Origin: Motilimonas eburnea
GTDB taxonomy: Bacteria; Pseudomonadota; Gammaproteobacteria; Enterobacterales; CBDFNC01
Direction of reading: 5' to 3'
Assembly: GCF_021295345.1 (NCBI RefSeq)
Contig: NZ_JAIMJB010000008.1
Location: 147,354 to 211,353, forward strand
DNA length: 64,000 bases
Below are positions 49,377 to 58,332 of the stretch, piece after piece. Position 1 is the first letter of the stretch. Every line of letters starts with the position of its first letter. The notes beneath the pieces were generated by a model that did no database searches, was not told the DNA's origin, and was given only the letters and a program-made list of their open reading frames with translations. Position numbers and translations under genes: made by a program.

Positions 49377-50498
49377 TCAATAGTTTATACTTTCGTTGCA
49401 TTTTTTGCAGTAAATGAAACAAGCTTGAGAGCGAAAACTATCTTCATTACCGCATTTATGGCACCGTAAGCTTTTAAGTCTGCCTATTTTTCTTAACTTT
49501 TCGGCCATTTGATCATTGAGTCCTTTTTTTTGCTCCTTTTGCCTGTTCTTACGCTTTTCGAGTTTCTGTTTCACCTCTTCAACGCGTTTTTTCCTCAATT
49601 TTATTGCATGAAGCTCGGCGTTTTCTGCTTTAGCGGTTGTTTCTGCCTCAAGCTTTAAGGCATCACAGTCTCGATAGAACAACTTACCGGTTTCTTGATC
49701 AAAGGTTAGCTCCTCAATAGAGACAAGCTGATTGGAAAGGTGCTCATCAACAATCCAACGGCCTTCAACGTGGCGAACCGAGTAAGTGAAGTAATAACAG
49801 GTCAAAATTAACTTACTGAGCTCTCGGCTTGCGTTCTTGGCGTCGTCATCCAAGACAAAAGCATTGCACCGGTTGCCGTAGAAGATATCTAGTTCAGTGA
49901 AGCGACACTTATTAAACTCCAAGAAAACCCAAAGGATAAATTCACCGGCTTCTTTGTAGTAATTCTCCCGTTGTATGACAACATCGAGGTATGTTGTTGA
50001 AACTTGCAACTCGAAGGCGATTCGTCTTTGAGTGAACCGGTGCCTTGCGGTTACATCTGGTCTTCGGGGGTAGCGTGCAATCCCAGTAGTGGGATTCTCA
50101 TCGCGGAAGGTTTTCTCAGTCACGACTGAATCAGGAATGAAAGAAGGATCATAGCCTAAAATCTCTGCGAGGAGTGCTTTGTTTTCACGGTGTGCTCTGC
50201 CTTCCTTCTGGCCATTATATTTTATGCGGTTAATTTCATCTATTGTTAGTCCAGAGCCGACTTTTTCAGGGCAGTCCTCTGAATCTTTGAAGTGACGAAA
50301 ATAAAATGTTTGATTTGTATTCCCCACTAACCTTAAGCGTTGGTAGCAAACAGCACAAAGCAATATCTCTTCTCCAGCTTCAGGATTAAGTTTACGGCGT
50401 AATTCAAACAGATCCTTTTCCGATCGCAATAATACCTTCTCAGTAGGATAAGCTTTACTACTATCAGGGTGGTAAACCTTTTTTATCTGGTATGCCAT
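49377..50498 (-). CDS. CoiA-like nuclease-domain protein with zinc ribbon (2)
   Basis: 373 residues. CAVCYQRLRLVG ... FYFRHFKDSEDCPEK precedes RRPDVTARHRFTQRRIAFELQVST (D and ExQ) and FILWVFLEF, again the CoiA-like fold, but of a different subfamily from its neighbour (DUF6035-like). A long coiled coil (about 285-345) and a C-terminal zinc ribbon (CHKCG ... CKKC) follow. The two nuclease genes are 65 bases apart on one strand, suggesting a functional pair. Confidence 0.65.
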   Translation of the reverse strand: MAYQIKKVYHPDSSKAYPTEKVLLRSEKDLFELRRKLNPEAGEEILLCAVCYQRLRLVGNTNQTFYFRHFKDSEDCPEKVGSGLTIDEINRIKYNGQKEGRAHRENKALLAEILGYDPSFIPDSVVTEKTFRDENPTTGIARYPRRPDVTARHRFTQRRIAFELQVSTTYLDVVIQRENYYKEAGEFILWVFLEFNKCRFTELDIFYGNRCNAFVLDDDAKNASRELSKLILTCYYFTYSVRHVEGRWIVDEHLSNQLVSIEELTFDQETGKLFYRDCDALKLEAETTAKAENAELHAIKLRKKRVEEVKQKLEKRKNRQKEQKKGLNDQMAEKLRKIGRLKSLRCHKCGNEDSFRSQACFIYCKKCNESINY

Positions 50499-50958
50499 TA
50501 GTCTTTCGCCTCGAATGTTTGTTGACCACTATTCCAATGAGTGGCCCGTTTAATGGGGGAGCAGTGACTGATGCTAAATTGTAGTTGGGTCAGCATGGTA
50601 CGCTTACTTTTCGTTGCAAAACTTCCCTAACTTTTTGAGAGTCTTCTGTTCTCCAACGAGTAATTGTCTTGCCATGGGTAGATGTTTCAACTACGACCTC
50701 CAAGGAATAGTTTGACTTATATTTTCGTTTACTGATCAGTCGGTGGAGGTAACTGGCAAATTGTTCAGCCAGATCTGTTGAATCAAGATAGATCCTTTTC
50801 CCTCGTAATCGCCCGGAAGGTGAAACACTGAGTTTACATCGTTTTCTCCGCGAGAAACCCAGTCCTTTTAGGGCTGGGAGGGATAGCGGGTAGCTCGAAG
50901 AGCTACTTTTAAACCGCTTAGATTGACGCTCACAAGAATGAGCGTACAATTTTGAAGT

Positions 50959-52062
50959 ATGAAAGAGAGAGCTTATAAATACCGCTTCTACCCAACACCT
51001 GAGCAAGCATCGCTGCTTGGCCAGACGTTTGGTTGTGTCCGTGTAGTTTATAACTCTATTCTCAAGTGGCGTACTGACGCCTACTACAAAGACGGAGAAT
51101 CCATCAACTACAATTCCGCCAGCTCCAAGCTTACCGAGTTGAAAAAGCAACCTGAGTTCAGCTGGTTGAACGATGTTTCTTGCGTTCCTTTGCAGCAATC
51201 GCTGCGACATCAGCAAACCGCGTTTGCTAACTTCTTCAAAGGACGCGCTAAATATCCGACCTTTAAGAAGAAGCGCGGCCATCAAAGCGCTGAGTTCACC
51301 AAGTCTGGTTTTAATTACAAAGACAGTAAGGTTTACGTCGCCAAGAGTAAGGAGCCACTTAACATCAAGTGGAGCCGGGAGCTGCCTAGCGACCCGACTA
51401 CCATCACTATCAGCAAAGATTGCGCTGGGCGCTGGTTCGTTTCCCTTCTTTGTCGTTTCGAGCCTAAACCGCTGCCCGTGGTAAATAAAACCGTTGGCAT
51501 AGATTTGGGGTTGACTGATATCGCCATCACTTCCGATGGGTTTAAGTCCGGCAATCCTCGCCATACAGCGAAATACGCTACAAAATTGGCTAAGGCACAA
51601 AAGCGCCTCGCTAAAAAAAAGAAAGGCTCTGCCAACTTCCGTAAAGCTAAACTTCGCGTTGCCAAAATACAGGTAAAGATTGGCGACTGCAGGCGCGACT
51701 TTACCCATAAGCTCACCACCAAGCTGATAAACGAAAACCAAGTGATTAGCTGTGAATCGTTGAGCGTGAAGAATATGGTCAAGAATCCGAAGCTGGCTAA
51801 AGCAATCAGTGACGCTAACTGGGGCGAGTTCGTCCGTCAGTTGACCTATAAGGCTGACTGGTTCGGGCGAACGCTTGTCCAAATCGACAAGTGGTATCCG
51901 TCCAGTAAGCGGTGCCATTGCTGTGGTCACGTTGTTGATTCTCTACCTTTACATGTGAGGCATTGGGTTTGTCCATCTTGCGAAAGCAAGTTAGACCGCG
52001 ATACCAATGCCGCGATAAACATTAAAGGGGCTGGGCAAGCCCTCTTAGCCTGTGGAGTTTAG
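50959..52062 (+). CDS. tnpB: TnpB RNA-guided nuclease of IS605 family
   Basis: 367 residues. N-terminal helix-turn-helix region (YKYRFYPTPEQASLLGQTFG), RuvC residues D182 (GIDLGL), E266 (CESLSV) and D348 (DRDTNAAINI), and a zinc finger with Cys near 319-322 and 338-341. All catalytic residues are present, so it should be active. It would use an RNA read from the element's right end to cut DNA next to the TTAC-type motif, helping retain the element. Unlike 23169-24671 it is flanked by clear transposon ends. Confidence 0.92.
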   Translation: MKERAYKYRFYPTPEQASLLGQTFGCVRVVYNSILKWRTDAYYKDGESINYNSASSKLTELKKQPEFSWLNDVSCVPLQQSLRHQQTAFANFFKGRAKYPTFKKKRGHQSAEFTKSGFNYKDSKVYVAKSKEPLNIKWSRELPSDPTTITISKDCAGRWFVSLLCRFEPKPLPVVNKTVGIDLGLTDIAITSDGFKSGNPRHTAKYATKLAKAQKRLAKKKKGSANFRKAKLRVAKIQVKIGDCRRDFTHKLTTKLINENQVISCESLSVKNMVKNPKLAKAISDANWGEFVRQLTYKADWFGRTLVQIDKWYPSSKRCHCCGHVVDSLPLHVRHWVCPSCESKLDRDTNAAINIKGAGQALLACGV

Positions 52063-52183
52063 GTAAGCCCCGAACAACCGCAGTGTTGTTTAGGCTCCGA
52101 ACTGTGAAGCAGGAACCTGTTAACTTGGCAACAAGTTAACCCCCTAACGGGAATCCCTTCGTTTACGGAGGGGAGGATGTCAA
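52063..52183 (+). ncRNA. candidate omega RNA at the element right end
   Basis: In IS605-type elements the TnpB guide RNA is made from the 3' end of tnpB and the right end, with the guide lying just outside. Here the right end holds several hairpins (for example ACTTGGCAACAAGTT and CTTCGTTTACGGAG) and is conserved in the solo copy at 47552-47605. The guide would start at 52184. Boundaries are inferred. Confidence 0.6.
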
Positions 52184-52382
52184 CATGTTCCCAGTGATCA
52201 GATCTCAAGTTGCTCGGCAATAACGCATTTTTCACACTGACAGTGATGGTTGCATATTCAACGGCGTTTCTATTCGGAAAGTCGCCTAAATTTCTTAACA
52301 TCTGAATTGTGTTCCTCAGTCATCAACGCGTTTGTGTACGCTGGGTGGTCAACTTGTTGCCCATGTTAAAGTAGCATTGCCC

Positions 52383-53594
52383 CTATATCACCGGCTGTTC
52401 AAGCTCCCCAGAATGTTTAGCCCATGCATCATGTAATTCTTGGTCGAAGCTTTCGTCACTGCAGATTTGAATGGCATGTGGGTAGTTGTTTAGCCCGCAA
52501 AACTCAACCGTTAAGAACTTGCCATTCCACACGAGGCTCGCGTCATGCTCTGAAAGAGTCCAACTGCGATCTGGGGTAGCAAGCACACGAATTATTGCCC
52601 ATTGCAGTGTTTTAAACTTGGGGGTTTTAGGGTGTGTCAGATGTTTATTGGCCAGTTCTACGGCTTCTGAGAAGGTAACATTTCCAAGTCTCAAAGGCTC
52701 TCTGTTAACTTTGACCTTTCTTGAGCCATAGCCTGCTTCACTATGCCATGCAGGATCTAGCCAAAATCCTCTATCATCAGGGTTGTTTGAGAGTGAAAGG
52801 GTTAAATCTAAGCTATTTGTTACCCGTGGTAACACTAACAGTCTATCGTCACAATCCCATCTGGCACCAAATTGGTTGAGTAATGCTTCCCAGGCTTCAA
52901 ATTTGAACAATTCTCCGAGTTTATTCGCGTCTTGCAACGTTTCGACGTAGAACAAACTCGAAAAATTTCGATCTTCTCTTTCAAAACTCACGTGAGGTTC
53001 GGTCGTTTCGTCAACCAAGATCGAGCCCCAGCAAGGGCTATAGTTAAATTTAAATTGACGGCCTAGCTTCGACTTCACTGAAAAATTAAGATCATCAGTG
53101 TAACCTACCGATATAAGTTGATTTAGGTAATTGGGTGAAATCCCGCTCACATTAACATCGGGTACATGCTCTTTCAGGCAGAAGAAGTTCTCCAAAGAGT
53201 CGATGTCAGGGTAATTCTTCACAGGCAGCATTGCATGCCCGATTGTCCATACGGGTCCATCAATGCTATTCGCTGTGGTGAGTTTTACACCCCCTTTTAG
53301 GTTTACCGTGATTATTGCCCCTAACTCGACGCTGGTAACCCAATCGCCAGCTAGGAAAGCACTATGCATGTTGATGGCATTAGATAATTCAGATTCTGCA
53401 CTGACATCATGTGTGGTGTTGAGTAGCGTTGCCCTGTGAGAGCTAGGTTGCAATATGTCCAAACGAGTCACATTTTTATTTACCGTGAGCTTATAGAAGT
53501 GCTCTCGGTAGCTTTTTGATTTGCCATGTTGGTGGTAACTGTCGATTAGACCTGGGGTAATAATTGAAAATTGAAGATTCCCACATTCGAACAT
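52383..53594 (-). CDS. hypothetical protein
   Basis: 403 residues with no signal peptide or clear membrane helix. It is rich in Asn, Ser and Leu, with a beta-like pattern and several aromatic turns (GFWLDPAWHSEAGYGSRK, RSWTLSEHDASLVWNGK). No family recognised. It may belong to the same transcript as the genes at 48-50 kb before the IS insertion. Confidence 0.55.
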   Translation of the reverse strand: MFECGNLQFSIITPGLIDSYHQHGKSKSYREHFYKLTVNKNVTRLDILQPSSHRATLLNTTHDVSAESELSNAINMHSAFLAGDWVTSVELGAIITVNLKGGVKLTTANSIDGPVWTIGHAMLPVKNYPDIDSLENFFCLKEHVPDVNVSGISPNYLNQLISVGYTDDLNFSVKSKLGRQFKFNYSPCWGSILVDETTEPHVSFEREDRNFSSLFYVETLQDANKLGELFKFEAWEALLNQFGARWDCDDRLLVLPRVTNSLDLTLSLSNNPDDRGFWLDPAWHSEAGYGSRKVKVNREPLRLGNVTFSEAVELANKHLTHPKTPKFKTLQWAIIRVLATPDRSWTLSEHDASLVWNGKFLTVEFCGLNNYPHAIQICSDESFDQELHDAWAKHSGELEQPVI

Positions 53595-53670
53595 CCCAAT
53601 ACCTTTAAATCGCTAAAATATCAGTTACCTATCTTAGTGCTTTTTAGGTCTCGGGATAGGTCTTTTTCCA

Positions 53671-53847
53671 ATGATTGAGAGATACGTTGTTATTATTGAA
53701 TTGCTAATACTTGGATATGATGTTCTTAAGCTACATGCAACCTACATTACAACTGGCGATAACAATCCATCAGCGCAAAATGGTGAAGGTGGTGCACAAA
53801 AAATCGGTATCGCTAAGCTGGACCAAAAGCTTATACTTAACAATTAA
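53671..53847 (+). CDS. 58-residue hypothetical protein (candidate)
   Basis: An open frame from ATG 53671 (MIERYVVIIELLILGYDVL, then LHATYITTGDNNPSAQN ...) to TAA 53847, with only a weak AGG upstream. A short hydrophobic start is followed by a polar tail. It directly precedes a structured RNA-like region and might be its partner. Confidence 0.35.
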   Translation: MIERYVVIIELLILGYDVLKLHATYITTGDNNPSAQNGEGGAQKIGIAKLDQKLILNN

Positions 53848-53867
53848 GCTAAACATTTCCGTTTGCT

Positions 53868-54016
53868 TAGATTAAAGAGTGCAGCAGACATGCGTTAGCA
53901 TGACACTCCGTTACCTAGTTCAACTAGGTCAAGCCGATGCGCGGTAAAGACGTTCTGAATACCGAGTTAATCAATTGTTTAATTCGGCGGAAGCCCCTCA
54001 TATATAGGGGCTTTTG
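53868..54016 (+). ncRNA. candidate structured RNA with terminator
   Basis: Four stems can be drawn in order: GAGTG/CACTC with an inner ATGC/GCAT (53877-53908); ACCTAGTT/AACTAGGT (about 53912-53929) within an outer TTACC/GGTAA; CCGAGTTAA/TTAATTCGG (about 53962-53987); and a terminator AAGCCCC...GGGGCTTTT (53991-54015). No protein reading frame fits. A discrete small RNA is likely; its family is not recognised. Confidence 0.55.
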
Positions 54017-54346
54017 TTATTTTTAGGGGCTGAAAACTATCATTTCCAGTTAGAACTGGCGACTGATGTGCTACTCACCATTGGCTTATCCCTTATCACG
54101 CAGTCAGGGTATTCACCTTAATTTTGACCACGCAATTTACATAACAGTTGAATCTAAATTGAGAATGCTAAAGATGTATAGTATCAATGGCTTCCTCCAG
54201 AATTTCGGTTCGTAAGAGTGGGAGCTTTCTTTTGCCTAAAATTCACCTATGTGCACGGCTGGGTAAATGCTAATGCCAGATCAAAGCCGTAGTACAAATC
54301 AATTTAAACCTGAAAATCACTCTGGAAATCTGCTGGCTTAGAACGA
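54017..54346. other. noncoding stretch without recognised feature
   Basis: About 330 bases between the candidate RNA and the next hairpin. Short inverted motifs (for example CCAGTTAGAACTGG at about 54046) are present, but no gene with a ribosome site was found on either strand. Confidence 0.3.
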
Positions 54347-54385
54347 GGAAAGCCACCCGAAGGTGGCTTTCCCGTAACTCTTTTT
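54347..54385 (+). terminator. strong hairpin terminator
   Basis: GGAAAGCCACC and GGTGGCTTTCC form an 11-bp stem with a CGAA loop, followed by CGTAACTCTTTTT. It must end a transcript coming from the left, although no gene lies in the preceding 500 bases; that transcript may be a second noncoding RNA. Confidence 0.65.
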
Positions 54386-54526
54386 CGCATGAGACCTCAG
54401 CGAACACTGAGGCGACTCCGCCTTTATGAAGCTGACTATAGTCGTGTTAAGATCTAAAGTCAACAATGTGAGCGTAAGGAAGAACAATTGAAGTACATAT
54501 CAAAATATAGGTTATTCGTTAATTAA

Positions 54527-54556
54527 CCCAGTGCTTGTCTGTAGGAATGCACTGGG
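54527..54556 (-). terminator. hairpin after the lipoprotein gene
   Basis: CCCAGTGC (54527-54534) pairs with GCACTGGG (54549-54556). It lies just downstream of the minus-strand lipoprotein stop. The following T-content on that strand is modest. Confidence 0.5.
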
Positions 54557-54567
54557 CTGGGGCTGTG

Positions 54568-55830
54568 TTATTTGGCTTTTTGAACGGTGTCAAAGACCGC
54601 TTTACAAGCTGGCGCCGAATTGAGTTTAGAAGTGTAACTCTTACCTGCGATGTTTGACTTCATGACGGCCCAAGTGATCAAATTTACATCCGTGCTACTA
54701 AAACCGAGTTCAGATGCAGTTTGCATTAAATTAGAGCATAGATATTGGGCATCATTAGTTGTGCCGGTTAGCGCCGCTTTCACGGTATCTTGCTGCAAAA
54801 TCACATCAGAGAGCTTACGGGTTTCGGCGTCAGATTTTAAAAGGACAAAGTTTAAAACATCGTAATGCTCAACATCTTTATAGGCTGATTTTATGGCTAA
54901 GTCCATGGTGCTGACACATCCCATTGCCGTAGTGGAAATAGAGGTAGTTGTACCTGTTGTAACAAGGCATTTTCTTGTTTCGGAAAAGATTGAAGGTTTG
55001 GGTGGTTCAAATCGAGCTTCCCATTGCCCGATATATACTAAATCTTCTTCGTTTTCTGGCGGTAACTTGTTGGACTTTGGGATCCGTACCGTGATAATGG
55101 CGCTTTGGTGTTGCTCTGCATAGCGGAGGTCGAAGCGAGTATAGTGGCTTTCACTTAACGTCCGGTCGGCCAAATTTGAGACGGCATTATCAATTTGTTG
55201 AGCCGTATTCTGCATAAAAGGCTCTGACAATGTAGTGATAAGACTGGAGGTAGGCGAAACGGCATTTGTGGCTTTAATGACGGCATCGATTCCAGTAACG
55301 GCAATAGCAGAAGTGATATCTGAGCTGGCCCTAAATGTGAGATTTAGTTCAGCAGTATTGTTAGTGCTGTTGGCCTTTACGAGAAACCACGGAGAGGCAA
55401 GTGAATCAACGTAGGTTCGCGACCAACTACTACCTTGTTTGCGGCTTTGCTGGTTATCAAATGAAATAATGTTTTTGGTAAACACCAGGTTTTGCCCGAG
55501 CGATAAGGAAGTTGACAGACTCATGTTAAAATCGTTGTCGGCAAGAAGAGAGCTAAGCAAAGAAGGTTTCTTATAGGGTAAGTAATTACCTTTGTCAGCG
55601 GATGGATCTATTTGCTTAATGACCAGCCGTGTGTAGGCATCACTAAAGTCACTTGTTTTGGATAATGTCGGCTCGATTTCAGTTTTGTGTACGTCAGTCA
55701 TTAACGTGAAGTCATACTTTTCGGAGGCAGAGCTCCCAGCAGACTCAGTGTTATTAGTATTTCTATCCCCAACACTCGAGCAACCGGCGAGCACTGCGAT
55801 TGACAATACACTGGGCAATAATTTGGTCAT
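54568..55830 (-). CDS. lipoprotein of unknown function
   Basis: 420 residues with signal MTKLLPSVLSIAVLAGC (lipobox LAGC). The mature protein is Ser/Thr-rich with an internal beta-rich region (about 100-280) and a helical Cys-containing C-terminus (CSNLMQTASELG, PACKAVFDTVQ). It would sit on an envelope membrane. No family recognised. Confidence 0.6.
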   Translation of the reverse strand: MTKLLPSVLSIAVLAGCSSVGDRNTNNTESAGSSASEKYDFTLMTDVHKTEIEPTLSKTSDFSDAYTRLVIKQIDPSADKGNYLPYKKPSLLSSLLADNDFNMSLSTSLSLGQNLVFTKNIISFDNQQSRKQGSSWSRTYVDSLASPWFLVKANSTNNTAELNLTFRASSDITSAIAVTGIDAVIKATNAVSPTSSLITTLSEPFMQNTAQQIDNAVSNLADRTLSESHYTRFDLRYAEQHQSAIITVRIPKSNKLPPENEEDLVYIGQWEARFEPPKPSIFSETRKCLVTTGTTTSISTTAMGCVSTMDLAIKSAYKDVEHYDVLNFVLLKSDAETRKLSDVILQQDTVKAALTGTTNDAQYLCSNLMQTASELGFSSTDVNLITWAVMKSNIAGKSYTSKLNSAPACKAVFDTVQKAK

Positions 55831-55905
55831 TGTTTCATCCTCAAATAGTCATCAAAATAAATATAGTCAAAGCACTTCTCAATACAAACTTATGCCGTCA
55901 TGCCA

Positions 55906-56184
55906 CTAAAGCATGTTACTCACCCAACGCGCTCCCCTCCACCAGCAGTAACCGACGCACCACCCTACTAAACCGCTTTTCCCCCCTTTTTTCCTCCCCT
56001 TCTCAACCCTGGGCGCTTGGACGCGATGCCCCAACGCCAGCTCCAAACAAGACAAAATAAACCCCAAAAGAGCCAGAAAAAGCCCTATTACAGATTGATA
56101 TTGTCCCGCCGTGACCATGGCCATACCCGAAATAAGCCAGAAAAAAATGAAAAAAAGCAGAAATAGAAGCGGAAGTACAGTCAA
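55906..56184 (-). CDS. two-helix membrane protein (candidate)
   Basis: 92 codons from TTG 56184. Two hydrophobic segments (LLFLLFFIFFWLISGMAMV and VIGLFLALLGFILSCLELAL) are followed by a basic tail with Trp-rich end (WCVGYCWWRGARW). No strong ribosome site. It is the best candidate in the 670-base gap 55831-56501, which otherwise holds only a purine-rich tract with repeated CCAGAAAAA words. Confidence 0.35.
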   Translation of the reverse strand: MTVLPLLFLLFFIFFWLISGMAMVTAGQYQSVIGLFLALLGFILSCLELALGHRVQAPRVEKGRKKGGKSGLVGWCVGYCWWRGARWVSNML

Positions 56185-56501
56185 TCAAACTGAAATTAAG
56201 CGTTAAATCGTCAGTGAAATTGAAAGTAAGCAGGAAAAAGCCAGAAAAGTGAAACGGAAAATGAAGGGGAAAAGAGCGGTTTTGCAGGGGTAACGCGATC
56301 GCTTTGGGTTCGGCTCTTGTGGGGATGGGGGCGTGATGGTAGGGGTTGGGTATGTTATGGCATGATGGCATAGCTTTTCTGGCTAAAGTAGCTAATTAGA
56401 GTCGTGTTTGTGCTTGGCTGCGCGTTATCCATTGCGCGCTATTGTCATGCTTTCACCTTGGCGGTAAGGTCGCCTATGACATTAACTATTAGGATGAACC
56501 A

Positions 56502-56870
56502 TTGAAAAGCATCATTAAAACATTAACCTTGGTCTTATTGAGTTTGTTTTCGCTCATCGTGCTGGGGCTTGGCGCACTGTACTACATCGGCGGTCAAGAG
56601 GAAGCTAACTCACACAGCTCTCGTATCAATAACAATAATTTCAATGGGGCTTACACCATTTCATACAGCAATACCAAATGCGGCCAACTCGGTTATGAAT
56701 TTAAGCGACTGCACCACAAGCGCCAGGGCAGCGATACATCGAAGCTATTCAAAAGTAATTGCAAGCTTAACGCTAATGGCGAATTGTCTGGTTACATTTA
56801 CTCCAAAAGTCACCCCAACTTACGGGTGTTCTGGTCAGAGCAAAATGGTCGGGTGGCTTACGATCAGTAG
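56502..56870 (+). CDS. anchored small protein
   Basis: 122 residues from TTG 56502, with AGGA seven bases upstream. A signal or anchor helix (LTLVLLSLFSLIVLGLGALYYIGG) precedes a Ser/Asn-rich exported domain with two Cys. Unknown family. Confidence 0.55.
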   Translation: MKSIIKTLTLVLLSLFSLIVLGLGALYYIGGQEEANSHSSRINNNNFNGAYTISYSNTKCGQLGYEFKRLHHKRQGSDTSKLFKSNCKLNANGELSGYIYSKSHPNLRVFWSEQNGRVAYDQ

Positions 56871-56924
56871 CGCCTTGTTAACTTCGCTGTATTATTGCGT
56901 CAAGCCACTTGGAGACTGCCTATT

Positions 56925-57671
56925 ATGATTTTAAATGTTGCTCTGCAGAACTACGATGACGAGATGCTTGCTCAATTCTGCCAAACCTCAAGTGTGTCGC
57001 TTGAGTTCTTGAACGCCATCCTCTCAGAAATCATACGATGCAATGATGATGCAATTGATCTTTTGGATGATGACTCACTCGAAGAAGCCTGTTCAAAGGC
57101 CGGACTGTGCCTTTATGATTATACTGCTTTTTCTAATGACGTTGATGATTTTGTCGACGAACTACTCAATGATGATGAGCGCTATAAATCATTAGACTCG
57201 GCGAGTGGTCATGGGCTTTGGGATTCTGTTTTTGTCCTTAATCCATTCCCCATGATATTAGCCGATGATGGTATTTTTGTTGCCAAGACCGCTGATGTAC
57301 GCGCCCTGGTTAATCAAAAACTTGAGCGTTTGCTACGCGCTCAACAGGCGAACCTTGATCATGATACGCTCGTGGCCGCTTGCTGTGAGAAAATTTCTTC
57401 CATCAATGAGGTGAGTTGTTTTGATGTGCCACGTCATCATGCACATCTTATCCCTGCGTTTCTTTGCTATTTTTCAGATCACCCTTATTCATTTAAGCCA
57501 AAGCCTGATTTTTTTGAGTTCGTGTATGAGACTGATAATGGCGCCCACTCCCTGTACGCAGCATTCGCAAAAGACGCAGGTGGATTTACTTTTTTTGGGT
57601 TAGAGCGGTGGTTAGCTGAAACAGGAATTGAGCGTGATGTATTTGACTCGGTATGTACCACAGAAGCGTGA
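56925..57671 (+). CDS. hypothetical protein
   Basis: 248 residues from ATG 56925 (GGAG nine bases upstream); the frame from 56895 is rejected. Very acidic N-terminal half (NDDAIDLLDDDSLEEA). A soluble protein without known motif, placed 54 bases after the previous gene. Confidence 0.5.
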   Translation: MILNVALQNYDDEMLAQFCQTSSVSLEFLNAILSEIIRCNDDAIDLLDDDSLEEACSKAGLCLYDYTAFSNDVDDFVDELLNDDERYKSLDSASGHGLWDSVFVLNPFPMILADDGIFVAKTADVRALVNQKLERLLRAQQANLDHDTLVAACCEKISSINEVSCFDVPRHHAHLIPAFLCYFSDHPYSFKPKPDFFEFVYETDNGAHSLYAAFAKDAGGFTFFGLERWLAETGIERDVFDSVCTTEA

Positions 57672-57867
57672 CTGGAAGTTGGAACGGGTGGTGTGCAATA
57701 CAGAGCACCCGCCTTGATAGCTTGCGTCCTACTCAAAAGAGCCAAAGTTTCAACAAGTCAGCCGTTTGAGTAGGCTTATAGTCCCATTGTTCAATTGTCC
57801 TGTAAAGAGCGTTTGGTCACGTTAGCTGATTTATTTGGCCAACTTGATGCAACATGATGCAACATGA

Positions 57868-58173
57868 TTAGTCATCGTCATCTAACTGGTATGCAGGCGT
57901 CATTTGCTCACTGTCATCATTAATGCCTTGGCTACTGCGGATGATCGACTTGATAGCCGGTACAGATTTTCTAGGGACAACAAATAGCTCTAGATCGAGT
58001 GCACGAGCAAGCGTGATCAAACTCGATACTCTTAAATCAACACTACCAGATTCAATTTTCGATATATGGCTTTGCGGGACGCCCGAAATTGCACTCAACT
58101 CTCTCTGGCTAAACCCCTTTTGTATCCGAGCTTCTCGAAGGCTTTCTATTATCTGCTCTATTACATAGCTCAT
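57868..58173 (-). CDS. HipB-like XRE-family regulator
   Basis: 101 residues. ARIQKGFSQRELSAISGVPQSHISKIESGSVDLRVSSLITLARAL is a typical XRE helix-turn-helix, with a C-terminal strand (LELFVVPRK) as in HipB antitoxins and an acidic tail. No hipA gene is adjacent. It is divergent from the Tus-like gene across a long inverted repeat, which it probably binds. Confidence 0.8.
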   Translation of the reverse strand: MSYVIEQIIESLREARIQKGFSQRELSAISGVPQSHISKIESGSVDLRVSSLITLARALDLELFVVPRKSVPAIKSIIRSSQGINDDSEQMTPAYQLDDDD

Positions 58174-58256
58174 AGATACACCTTATTGCATCAAGGAAGG
58201 GAAAATATACATAAAACTATATCAAACCACTTTGAACAACACAAAATTGATTAGGT

Positions 58257-58290
58257 ATTGTATATCAATAGGCATATTTTGATATACAAT
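58257..58290. promoter_or_regulatory. operator-like inverted repeat between hipB-like and tus-like genes
   Basis: ATTGTATATCAA (58257-58268) and its exact complement TTGATATACAAT (58279-58290) are separated by 10 bases. The repeat lies in the shared promoter region of two divergent genes, 43 bases before the Tus-like start. Likely operator for the XRE protein. Confidence 0.65.
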
Positions 58291-58332
58291 TGCATATAAC
58301 CACGAATATTTCTAATTCTTAGGGGGTGTCCA

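Larger units (their letters stand above)
50838..52183 (+). mobile_element. IS1341-type (IS605 family, tnpB only) element
   Basis: 1346 bases. The left flank is TTAC (50834-50837); the right end is TCAA (52180-52183). These are the cleavage tetranucleotides used by IS608-like elements. There is a left subterminal hairpin (CCCAGTCC/GGGCTGGG near 50859) and a right hairpin region after tnpB. It has no tnpA transposase, so it must be mobilised in trans. The boundaries were fixed by restoring the interrupted gene's frame. Confidence 0.85.
50590..52301 (-). pseudogene. small gene interrupted by the IS1341-type element
   Basis: Removing 50838-52183 joins codons from ATG 52301 (MLRNLGDFPNRNAVEY...) to the segment ending at 50590 in one continuous frame of 121 residues, across HWEH|GKLSVSP. 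The reconstructed protein is basic and unrecognised. The insertion is exact, with no target duplication, as expected for IS200/605-type single-strand transposition next to TTAC. Confidence 0.8.

Noticed and set aside
50590..51930. 446-codon minus-strand frame over the tnpB element
   Set aside because: It is antisense to a clear TnpB. Only its last part (50590-50837) is real, as the 3' end of the interrupted gene.
53868..54016. tRNA or tmRNA in the structured region
   Set aside because: No cloverleaf, no CCA end and no TpsiC-like loop could be drawn.
56003..56371. 122-codon minus-strand frame in the 55.8-56.5 kb gap
   Set aside because: It overlaps the better membrane-protein candidate in another frame, is rich in Phe/His from a purine tract, and has no ribosome site.
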